The notes under the pieces were generated by a model. The model searched no databases. It was not told where the DNA came from and saw only the letters and a program-made list of their open reading frames with translations. From Microbacterium sp. (GTDB lineage Bacteria; Actinomycetota; Actinomycetes; Actinomycetales; Microbacteriaceae): a stretch of DNA of 64,000 nt. Each line of letters starts with the position of its first letter. Position 1 is the first letter of the stretch. Both the position numbers and the translations under genes were made by a program. Of this stretch, positions 7,756 through 15,249 are shown one piece after another. The stretch lies in the NCBI GenBank assembly GCA_017306415.1, contig JAFKIL010000001.1:62001-126000 (forward strand), read 5' to 3'.

Positions 7756-8456
7756 TGGGCAAGCAGTTGGTCAACGTCCTGGGACTCGTCGTGGTCGCGG
7801 CCATCCTCGTCGCGGGCACCGTCCTCATCGGACTGCCCCTGATCACGCAGTCCTTCGCGACGAGCGCGCAGGCGCAGGCGGTCGATCAGACCAACATGCA
7901 GACGGCCGCGAAGGTCACCGCTCTGCTGTCCGAGAAGAAGGACCTCACCACACTCACCTCGCAGGTCAGCGCTCTGCAGGAGCAGATTCCCTCCACCAAC
8001 AAGCAGGACGACATCTTCGAGGCCGTCGCGTCCGCAGCGGCGGCGACGGGTGTGACGGTCAAGAGCGTCAAAGCGTCGGACGCGGTGGCGTGGCAGGCGC
8101 GGACGACCGTCCAGAGCCCCGACGCATCGACGTCGGATGCCTCGGGATCGGGTTCGGGCGCCGCGTCCGGGCCCGTTGCGAGTGCGGCACCGACACCGTC
8201 ACCCACGCCGACGCCGAGCCCGTCGGGGGGTTCCACACCTCCGCCGGCCCCCACGACGCCCGCGTCCGCCGCGCAGGAGCAGATCCCCTTCGAGATCATC
8301 GTGTACGTCCCCGACGCGGCGTCCGCCGCCGCGTTCATCGACGCGCTCGGCAAGGGCCCGCGCCTTCTCGGCATCGTCCACGCGGCGCTCGACAGGCCGC
8401 AGGAAGCCCTTCAGCTCACCGTAAACGCGCTCGCGTTCGTCCACACCTCCAACTGA
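7755..8456 (+). CDS. pilO: Pilus alignment protein PilO-like
   Basis: A 233-residue protein with one N-terminal membrane helix (about residues 8-32) followed by a predicted coiled coil (AAKVTALLSEKKDLTTLTSQVSAL, split here only by eye) and an extracytoplasmic domain. A low-complexity Ser/Ala/Pro/Thr stretch of about 45 residues (roughly 125-170) interrupts the domain, as does a similar linker in the neighbouring PilN. PilN and PilO form a heterodimer that aligns the motor with the growing pilus. There is no secretin in this cluster, as expected for a cell without an outer membrane. Assigned mainly by position and topology. Confidence 0.75.
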   Translation: MGKQLVNVLGLVVVAAILVAGTVLIGLPLITQSFATSAQAQAVDQTNMQTAAKVTALLSEKKDLTTLTSQVSALQEQIPSTNKQDDIFEAVASAAAATGVTVKSVKASDAVAWQARTTVQSPDASTSDASGSGSGAASGPVASAAPTPSPTPTPSPSGGSTPPPAPTTPASAAQEQIPFEIIVYVPDAASAAAFIDALGKGPRLLGIVHAALDRPQEALQLTVNALAFVHTSN

Positions 8457-8473
8457 GCGGGAAGAGAGACGCC

Positions 8474-9616
8474 ATGATCGACACCACCATCGACCCGCTC
8501 CTCGCCGTCGCCGCCCGCGGCCGCGCATCCGACGTCCACCTCACGGCCGGGCTTCCCGCGCAGATGCGGGTGGACGGCTCCCTCGAGGTCGTCCCCGGCT
8601 ACCACGAGACGCTGTCCGCCGCGTGGCTCGAGTCCGCGCTCGCCGCGATCATGTCGCCCAGCCACCGTGACGAGTACCGCACCAAGGGCGAGGTCGATCT
8701 CAGCTATCAGGCGCCCGGCATCGGCCGGTTCCGCGTGAACGTCTTCCGCCAGGTGGGCGACACCGCGGCGGCGCTGCGGCTCATCCCGAGCCGGGCGTTC
8801 AGCCTGACCGAGCTCGGGGCCCCCGCCATCTGCCGCGATCTCGCCCTCAAGCCCCGCGGCCTCGTCCTCGTCACCGGCCCCACCGGATCCGGCAAGTCCA
8901 CGACCCTCACCGCGATGGTCGACATCATCAACGAGTCCAAGCCCGACCACATCATCACCGTCGAGGACCCGATCGAGTTCCAGCACACCAGCAAGCGCTC
9001 GCTCGTGCATCAGCGGGAGATCGGGAGCGACACCGCGTCGTTCGCGGAGGCGCTGCGTCGCGCACTCCGTCAGGACCCCGATGTGATCCTGGTCGGCGAG
9101 CTTCGCGACCCCGAGTCGATCTCGACGGCGCTCACCGCCGCGGAGACCGGCCACCTGGTGCTGTCGACCCTGCACACCCAGGGCGCCGCGAAGTCCATCA
9201 ACCGCATCGTGGACGCCTTCCCCTCGCACCAGCAGAACCAGGTGCGCACGCAGCTCGGCGACACGCTCCAGGGCATCATCAGCCAGTCCCTGCTCCCCAA
9301 GGCCCAGACCGAGGGGCGCACGATCGCCACCGAGGTCCTCATCAACACCCCCGCGGTGGCCAACCTCATCCGCGAGGGCCAGGTCGCGCAGCTCTACTCG
9401 GCCATGCAGGCGGGCAGCTCCCTGGGGATGCACACCCTCGATCAGGACCTCAAGCGCCTCGTCGAGGCGGGCACGATCTCCCAGGCTGTCGCCAAGACCT
9501 ACGCCGCCGACGAGAAGAACCTCGACGACGTCCGCGTGCGTCCCCTCGACCTCGACGTGGAGGCGTGGAGCCAGCACTCCGGCGGCCGCCAGGTCGCGGG
9601 CTGGGGGTCGATGTGA
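8474..9616 (+). CDS. pilT: Type IV pilus retraction ATPase PilT
   Basis: A 380-residue secretion-type hexameric ATPase. Walker A GPTGSGKSTT lies at about residues 135-144. It is followed by the Asp box (ITVEDPIEFQH), Walker B (DPDVILVGELRD) and the His box (GHLVLSTLHTQ). The segment AVANLIREGQVAQLYSAMQ near residue 300 matches the AIRNLIREGK signature that separates PilT from PilB. This makes retraction, and so twitching, DNA uptake or surface sensing, likely for this pilus. The ATG at 8474 follows GGGAAGAGAG; the stop overlaps the GTG of pilC. Confidence 0.93.
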   Translation: MIDTTIDPLLAVAARGRASDVHLTAGLPAQMRVDGSLEVVPGYHETLSAAWLESALAAIMSPSHRDEYRTKGEVDLSYQAPGIGRFRVNVFRQVGDTAAALRLIPSRAFSLTELGAPAICRDLALKPRGLVLVTGPTGSGKSTTLTAMVDIINESKPDHIITVEDPIEFQHTSKRSLVHQREIGSDTASFAEALRRALRQDPDVILVGELRDPESISTALTAAETGHLVLSTLHTQGAAKSINRIVDAFPSHQQNQVRTQLGDTLQGIISQSLLPKAQTEGRTIATEVLINTPAVANLIREGQVAQLYSAMQAGSSLGMHTLDQDLKRLVEAGTISQAVAKTYAADEKNLDDVRVRPLDLDVEAWSQHSGGRQVAGWGSM

Positions 9617-10854
9617 CCCTCATCCAGGAGTACACGTACCGCGCGATCGACGCGGCCGGCGGCGGTGTCGTCAAGGGGACCGTGGAGGCGGCGAGCGAGA
9701 ACGCCGTCGCCGCCAAGCTCCGCACGCAGGGCCTCACCCCGCTCGACGTCGTCGCGGTCTCCAAGACGGGCCTCAACCGCGATATCGCGATCCCCGGCTT
9801 CGAGAAGCGCGTCAAGGTCAAGGAGCTGGCGGTCTTCTCGAAGCAGATGGCGAGCCTCATCAATGCGGGTCTCCCGCTCATGCGCACGCTCGCGATCCTC
9901 ATCGAGCAGGCGGAGGACAAGACGCTGCAGGCGGCCGTCCTGAAGGTGCACGCGATGGTCGAGTCGGGGTCGTCGCTCTCGCAGGCGATGGCGGCGCAGC
10001 CGAACGCGTTCCCGCCGTTGATGGTGTCGATCGTGAAGGTGGGCGAGACCGGCGGGTTCCTCGGCAAGGCGCTCACGTCGATCGCCGAGACGTACGAGCG
10101 CGAGACGGAGCTGCACAACAAGATCCGCTCCGCCACGACCTATCCGGTGATCGTCATGGCCATCGCCATGCTCGGCGTGCTCGCGATGATCACCTTCGTG
10201 GTGCCGGTCTTCGAGGGGATGTTCAAGGGGATCGGCTCCGACCTCCCGGTGCCGACGCAGATCCTCGTGACCGTGTCGCACAACATGTTCTGGATCATCC
10301 CGCTCCTCGCCATCCTGGGCGTCGCCGGCTGGATGGTGTGGGTGCGGTACCGCCACGACGACCGCTATCGGAAGGTCGTCGATCCGCTCAAGCTCAAGCT
10401 TCCGGTGTTCGGCAAGCTGGCCACGAAGATCGCCGTGGCACGGTTCTCGAGGAACCTCTCGATGATGCTCGCGTCCGGTGTCCCGCTCATCCAGGCCCTC
10501 TCGATCGTGGCCGAGTCGGCGAACAACTGGAAGATCGAGCAGGCCATCTACGACGTGCAGGAATCCGTCCGCCAGGGGCGGTCGTTCGCAGGCCCGCTGG
10601 CGAAGGCCGCGGTCTTCCCTGCCATGGTCTCGCAGATGGTCTCCGTCGGCGAGGAGTCCGGGACGCTCGCCGAGATGCTGGAGAGCATCGCGGACTTCTA
10701 CGAGAACGAGGTCGAGACCGCCACCGAGCAGCTCACGTCCACGATCGAGCCGATCCTTCTCGTGGTCATCGGCATCGTGGTCGGCGGCATGGTGATCTCG
10801 CTGTACCTGCCCATCTTCACGCTCTATGGAGATCTCTCCAAGACCGGCGGATAG
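9613..10854 (+). CDS. pilC: Type IV pilus inner membrane platform PilC
   Basis: A 413-residue polytopic protein with two GspF domains. It begins EYTYRAIDAAGGGVVKG, typical of the family. Each half has FSKQMASLINAGLPLMRTL or FSRNLSMMLASGVPLIQAL, followed by the GETGGFLG and GEESGTLAE signatures. Membrane segments are visible near residues 180, 225 and 390. PilC transmits rotation of the ATPases PilB and PilT to the pilin helix. The GTG start overlaps the pilT stop. Transcription ends in a strong hairpin shared with the convergent pilB. Confidence 0.92.
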   Translation: MTLIQEYTYRAIDAAGGGVVKGTVEAASENAVAAKLRTQGLTPLDVVAVSKTGLNRDIAIPGFEKRVKVKELAVFSKQMASLINAGLPLMRTLAILIEQAEDKTLQAAVLKVHAMVESGSSLSQAMAAQPNAFPPLMVSIVKVGETGGFLGKALTSIAETYERETELHNKIRSATTYPVIVMAIAMLGVLAMITFVVPVFEGMFKGIGSDLPVPTQILVTVSHNMFWIIPLLAILGVAGWMVWVRYRHDDRYRKVVDPLKLKLPVFGKLATKIAVARFSRNLSMMLASGVPLIQALSIVAESANNWKIEQAIYDVQESVRQGRSFAGPLAKAAVFPAMVSQMVSVGEESGTLAEMLESIADFYENEVETATEQLTSTIEPILLVVIGIVVGGMVISLYLPIFTLYGDLSKTGG

Positions 10855-10895
10855 GGACTCTCAGACCGGCACTCGCGGGGGAGCGGGTGCCACTC

Positions 10896-10932
10896 GGCCG
10901 GTCGTGCTCTTCGGGGGGCACGGCCGGCCTTT
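10896..10932. terminator. Terminator between convergent pilC and pilB
   Basis: GGCCGGTCGTGC (10896-10907) pairs with GCACGGCCGGCC (10918-10929) across a 10-base loop, with one G-T wobble, then TTT. It can serve transcription from either side. Confidence 0.75.
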
Positions 10933-10977
10933 CCCCTGCTCCGGGGCAGCGCGCCGTGCGCAGACCATGCCGGGGGC

Positions 10978-12645
10978 TCACACCGAGACGCGCAGGACCT
11001 CTTCGATCGTGGTCAGCCCCAGAGCGACCTTGCTCCAGCCGTCCTCCCGCAGGCCGACCATCCCCTGCTGCAGCGCGAGCTGGCGCATGTCCGTGCCCGT
11101 CGCGTGCGTGACGACGAGCTGCTCCATCTCCTCGGTCACCGTCATGACCTCGTGCAGCGCGACGCGACCGCGGTATCCGGTCCCGGAGCAGGCCGGGCAC
11201 CCGTTCGCCTTGTACAGCTGCGGCACGTCCTGCGGATCGTGCGGGAAGCGCAGCGACGTCAGCACCTCGGAAGGCTCCGTGAACGGGACGCGGCAGTTCT
11301 GGCAGAGCCGGCGGGCGAGGCGCTGGGCGACGACCGCGGTCAGCGCCGTGCCGACGAGGAACGGCTCGCAGCCGAGCTCGGTCAGTCGCGTGAGGGCGCT
11401 CGGAGCGTCGTTCGTGTGCAGCGTCGAGAGCACCAGGTGGCCGGTGAGCGACGCCTCGATGGAGATCGTCGCCGTCTCCTGATCCCGGATCTCGCCGACG
11501 AGCACCACGTCCGGGTCGCTGCGCAGGATGGAGCGCAGCGCGGCCTGGAAGGTCATGCCCGCGCGCTGATTCACCTGCACCTGGTTGATGCCGGCGATGC
11601 GATACTCGACCGGATCCTCGACCGTGATGACGTTGATCGCGGGATTGGCGACCGTGCGCAGCGCGGTGTACAGCGTCGTGGACTTGCCGGAGCCGGTCGG
11701 ACCCGTCACGAGCACCATGCCGTGCGGGCGGGTGATCGACTCGCGGAAGCGCTGCTCGTTGACGGTCGAGAACCGCAGATCGCCCATCGACATCGCCTGG
11801 CCGGAGTTGTCGAGGATGCGCATGACGATCTTCTCGCCCCACACCGTCGGCAATGTTGCGACGCGCAGATCGATCTGGCGGCCCTCGTGGGTGACCGAGA
11901 TGCGGCCGTCCTGGGGCCGCCGTCGCTCCGCGATGTCGATGGCCGACATGATCTTGAGCCGCGAGATGACCCCGTCCTGGATGCCGCGGTCGGCCCGCTG
12001 CATCTCGTGGAGCACGCCGTCGATGCGGAACCGCACCGTCAGCTGACGCTCGCCCGGTTCGATGTGGATGTCGCTCGCGCGGTCGTTGATCGCCTGGGTG
12101 ATGAGGAGGTTGACGAAGCGGATGATGGGCGCGTCGGCGTCCTGGTCGTCCAGCGATTCGGTGAACGACACCATGTCACCGCTGGCGGCCTCGCCGAGCT
12201 GCTCCGAGAGATCGCTGAGCTCCTCGTCCGAGCGCAGGTAGCGGTCGAACGCCTGGCGGAGCGCGTCGGCGGCCACGACGAGCGGACGGACCTGCAGGTC
12301 CGTGACGCTGGAGACGTCGTCGATGGCGATGATGTCCGTCGGATCGAGCATCGCCACCCCGAGTCCGCGACGGGATCGTTCGATCGGCAGGAGCTGGTAG
12401 CGGCGACACAGGGCGCTGGGCACCATCGCGATGACATCGGGATCGAGGATCGCATTCGCGAGATCCACGAAGGGCGCTCCGGTGTGCATCGACACGGCCT
12501 CGGCGACCTGTCGTTCCGTGAGGATGTGCGACGCCACCAGGTGCTGGGGGAGCTCGGGTCCGTCGCCCACGGCTGCCAGCGCCGCCGACAGGTCGGCGGC
12601 GCGGACCACGCCCGCTTGCGCGAGCGTCTGCGCGAGTCCCCTCAC
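10978..12645 (-). CDS. pilB: Type IV pilus assembly ATPase PilB
   Basis: A 555-residue GspE/PilB ATPase. The N-terminal MshEN-like domain (about 1-150) precedes the N2 and catalytic domains. Walker A GPTGSGKSTT lies near residue 318, then ITVEDPVEYR, DPDVVLVGEIRD and GHLVLSTLHTND. The zinc-binding tetracysteine typical of assembly ATPases is present (LCQNC ... GCPAC near residues 440-475). This, and the absence of the PilT signature, identifies it as the extension motor. It is encoded opposite to the rest of the locus, so it has its own promoter. The GTG at 12645 has a strong AAGGAGG site upstream. Confidence 0.92.
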   Translation of the reverse strand: MRGLAQTLAQAGVVRAADLSAALAAVGDGPELPQHLVASHILTERQVAEAVSMHTGAPFVDLANAILDPDVIAMVPSALCRRYQLLPIERSRRGLGVAMLDPTDIIAIDDVSSVTDLQVRPLVVAADALRQAFDRYLRSDEELSDLSEQLGEAASGDMVSFTESLDDQDADAPIIRFVNLLITQAINDRASDIHIEPGERQLTVRFRIDGVLHEMQRADRGIQDGVISRLKIMSAIDIAERRRPQDGRISVTHEGRQIDLRVATLPTVWGEKIVMRILDNSGQAMSMGDLRFSTVNEQRFRESITRPHGMVLVTGPTGSGKSTTLYTALRTVANPAINVITVEDPVEYRIAGINQVQVNQRAGMTFQAALRSILRSDPDVVLVGEIRDQETATISIEASLTGHLVLSTLHTNDAPSALTRLTELGCEPFLVGTALTAVVAQRLARRLCQNCRVPFTEPSEVLTSLRFPHDPQDVPQLYKANGCPACSGTGYRGRVALHEVMTVTEEMEQLVVTHATGTDMRQLALQQGMVGLREDGWSKVALGLTTIEEVLRVSV

Positions 12646-12831
12646 AGTTCTCCCCTCCTTCCGAAATCATAGGAGCGAGGAGAGAACCCGGGTACGGTCG
12701 CAGGCCGATCCTGAGCACCTCCTGAGGGTGCCGAGATGCCGTCGTGGCCGCAAGGCCGAACGAAGCATAGGCATCGAGGGGCGACCTGTCGACCCTTCCA
12801 TCGCTGCTGCGGAGAGAGGGGCACGCATCGG

Positions 12832-12837
12832 TATCGT
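12832..12837 (+). promoter_or_regulatory. -10 element TATCGT, predicted leaderless
   Basis: TATCGT ends six bases before the ATG at 12844. There is no well-placed ribosome site for that start. Confidence 0.55.
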
Positions 12838-12843
12838 GGCGGC

Positions 12844-13860
12844 ATGGCTGCCTTGATCCGACGCGTCACCGCTTGGGCGCTGCAGCTCAAGCTCGTCCGC
12901 GCGTTCCTGCACTACAGCGAGCATCGCGGGGCGCAGCTGGCGGACAGCATCACGTACCGCGCGCTCTTCAGCATCTTCGCGGGCGTCCTGCTGGGGTTCT
13001 CGCTCGCAGCGCTCTGGCTCTCTGGCAACCCCGAAGCCTGGCGAGCGCTGGTCTCCGCCGTCGACGCGGCCGTCCCGGGTCTCGTGGGCGACGGCGGCGT
13101 CATCGACGTGACGGTCATCCAGGCGCCCGCAGGTCTCACGATCGCGGGGGTGCTCTCCCTCATCGGTCTCGTCGGGGCGGCGATCGGTGCGATCGGCTCG
13201 GCGCGTTCGGCCCTGCGGATCCTCGGCGATCGGGCCCACGACGATGTCTTCTGGGGTTGGGTGCTGCTGCGCAACCTGGGGTTGGCGATCGCGATCGCGA
13301 TCGGTCTCGTGGCCTCCGCCGTGGTCACGTTCCTCGGGACCGCGTTCCTCGGCGTGGTCGAAGACTGGCTCGGCCCCGGGGCCGGCGCGCTCTCGGCGTG
13401 GGCCACGCGCATCCTCTCCATCGTGGTCGTCCTGATCCTGGACACGGCGATCGTCGCCGTGCTGTTCGTCGTCCTGTCCGGGGTCCGCGCGCCGCGGCGG
13501 GCCGTCCTGACGGGGTCGATCCTCGGTGGGATAGGCCTCACCGTGCTGCAGCAGCTGTCCGGCCTCTTCGTCGGCGGCGCATCCTCCAACCCTCTGCTGG
13601 CCTCGTTCGCCTCCCTCGTGGCGCTCCTCCTCTGGGTGAACCTTTCGGCGCAGGTGATCCTGATCGCGAGCTCCTACATCGTCGTCGGCGCCGAAGAGGC
13701 GAGCGACCGGGTCCGGGCGCGCCACGGTGCCTCGACGTTCGCGCAGCGCCGTGTGCGTCGCGCCGAGGACGCCGTCCGGCTCGCGGGCGAGGAACTGCGG
13801 CTCGCCCGCGCCGAAGAGGAGAAGGAGCGCACCGCTCTGCGGGAGGCGGCCCGTGGCTGA
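12844..13860 (+). CDS. YihY/BrkB family membrane protein
   Basis: A 338-residue integral membrane protein of the YihY/virulence factor BrkB family. The conserved opening ADSITYRALFSIFAGVLLG (about residues 34-52), the DDVFWGWVLLRNLG segment and the late SLVALLLWVNLSAQVILIASSY region are typical. About six membrane segments are visible, followed by a charged helical tail rich in Arg and Glu (about 290-338). Members were once annotated as ribonuclease BN; the real function is unsettled. ATG 12844 is favoured over the in-frame ATG at 12736 because the family begins there and a -10 hexamer sits at the leaderless distance. Its 3' end overlaps the next gene by eight bases. Confidence 0.85.
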   Translation: MAALIRRVTAWALQLKLVRAFLHYSEHRGAQLADSITYRALFSIFAGVLLGFSLAALWLSGNPEAWRALVSAVDAAVPGLVGDGGVIDVTVIQAPAGLTIAGVLSLIGLVGAAIGAIGSARSALRILGDRAHDDVFWGWVLLRNLGLAIAIAIGLVASAVVTFLGTAFLGVVEDWLGPGAGALSAWATRILSIVVVLILDTAIVAVLFVVLSGVRAPRRAVLTGSILGGIGLTVLQQLSGLFVGGASSNPLLASFASLVALLLWVNLSAQVILIASSYIVVGAEEASDRVRARHGASTFAQRRVRRAEDAVRLAGEELRLARAEEEKERTALREAARG

Positions 13861-14530
13861 GACGGTGCCCACCTACACGGCGGCCGCGATCCGTGCCGCG
13901 GAGGCGCCGCTCCTGGCGGCAGGGGAGCCGCTCATGCGCCGGGCCGCGGCGGCGCTGGCGGGAGTCGTCCGTGACACCCTCCCGCTTCCCGAGGCCGGCG
14001 CGCGCGCCCGGATCCTGGTGCTCGCAGGTCGCGGCGACAACGGCGGCGACGCCCTGTACGCGGCGGCGGATCTCACCGAACGCGCCGACGTCGATGTGCT
14101 GCTCACCGCGGGCGAGGGGCACGGGGACGCGCTGGCCGCCGCGCTCGCCGCGGGAGCACGCCAAGTGGATCTGGCGCACATGCGTGACTCGGAATACGAC
14201 CTGGTGATCGACGGCATCGTCGGCATCGGTGCGACGGGCGCCGCCCTCCGCGGCGGGGCGCACGACGCCGTCACGACGCTGCTGCCGGCTGTCCTCTCGG
14301 GGCGCACGCGCGTCGTCGCGGTGGATCTGCCGAGCGGTGTCCAGCCCGACGACGGTTCCACCGCCGACGGTGTCGTGCTCCCGGCATCCGTCACCGTCAC
14401 GTTCGGGGGAGTGAAGGCGGGGCTCACCGCCACCCGGGCGGCCGGCAGGGTCGTCTTCGTCGAACTCGGCCTCCCCCTCGACCCCGCCACCGCGGTCGGC
14501 GAGGCGGACGTGGAGATCTACCGCGCGTAG
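13853..14530 (+). CDS. nnrE: NAD(P)H-hydrate epimerase (YjeF N-terminal domain)
   Basis: A 225-residue protein with the YjeF N-terminal Rossmann fold. LVLAGRGDNGGDALYAAADL near residues 55-75 is the family's nucleotide-binding signature. DLVIDGIVGIGATGAALRGG and VAVDLPSGVQPDDG complete the active site region. It interconverts R and S epimers of hydrated NADH/NADPH for repair. The C-terminal ADP/ATP-dependent dehydratase domain of bifunctional NnrDE proteins is absent, so that activity must come from elsewhere. GTG 13853 has a GGGAGG site and overlaps the upstream membrane protein gene. Confidence 0.85.
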   Translation: MAETVPTYTAAAIRAAEAPLLAAGEPLMRRAAAALAGVVRDTLPLPEAGARARILVLAGRGDNGGDALYAAADLTERADVDVLLTAGEGHGDALAAALAAGARQVDLAHMRDSEYDLVIDGIVGIGATGAALRGGAHDAVTTLLPAVLSGRTRVVAVDLPSGVQPDDGSTADGVVLPASVTVTFGGVKAGLTATRAAGRVVFVELGLPLDPATAVGEADVEIYRA

Positions 14531-15249
14531 CGCTCGACGAACCGGCGGAGGATGCGGCTCGGGTGCGAGACCGGCGCCCGGCGAACGGCCTCCAGGGTCG
14601 GCTGCAGATCGCCCACTGCGAAGTAGCCGTGGTCGGCGTACGCGTGGATGCGGGTCGTGATCCCGTCGACGTCGAGCTCCGGGTGGAACTGCGTGGCGTA
14701 GACGTTCGCCCCGACCCGGAACATCTGCACGGGGCAGTCGGGGGAGGACGCGAGGAGCATCGCGGCCGGAGGCAGGGCGGAGATCGCCTCCTTGTGGCCG
14801 ACGAAGGCCTCGAAGGTGCGAGGCATCCCCGCGAGCAGCGGATCGTCCATCCCGGCGTCGGTCAGCGTGACGGGAACGATGCTGATGGGTTCGCGATACG
14901 TGCCGTCGATGGTGGCTCCCAGGTGGGCGCCGACGGTCCCGATGCCGTAGCAGGCGCCGAGGAACGGGAAGTCCCGCGCAACGACCCGGTCCAAGAGCTC
15001 GGCGAACTCCGCCTCGACGCGCTGCTGCACGGCCGACTTCTTCGCGATCGGATCCGAGGCGTTGAACGGCCCCCCGCCCACGAACACCCCGGAGATCGCG
15101 TCCAGATCGATGGCGGGCATCGGGCCGGCCTCCAGGCGGATGCGCACGAGGTCGTCGGGGGCGAGCCCGGTGTAGCGGAGGAACAGCCCGTACTCCTCGT
15201 CCGCCGGGCGGTCTTCGGCCCGGGTCGCGAGGAGCAGGAACGGCTTCAC
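14518..15249 (-). CDS. Class I glutamine amidotransferase-like protein
   Basis: A 243-residue triad-type amidotransferase of the GMP-synthase-like (GATase1) kind. GACYGIG near residue 102 holds the nucleophilic cysteine, and ATQFHPELDVDG near residue 188 holds the catalytic His and Glu. It is a stand-alone domain without a synthetase partner, the form often annotated as glutamine amidotransferase or gamma-glutamyl hydrolase-like. Its GTG overlaps the glgP stop (GTGA), so the two are translated from one mRNA. Its 3' end overlaps the opposite-strand epimerase gene by 13 bases. The substrate is unknown. Confidence 0.82.
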   Translation of the reverse strand: MKPFLLLATRAEDRPADEEYGLFLRYTGLAPDDLVRIRLEAGPMPAIDLDAISGVFVGGGPFNASDPIAKKSAVQQRVEAEFAELLDRVVARDFPFLGACYGIGTVGAHLGATIDGTYREPISIVPVTLTDAGMDDPLLAGMPRTFEAFVGHKEAISALPPAAMLLASSPDCPVQMFRVGANVYATQFHPELDVDGITTRIHAYADHGYFAVGDLQPTLEAVRRAPVSHPSRILRRFVERYAR

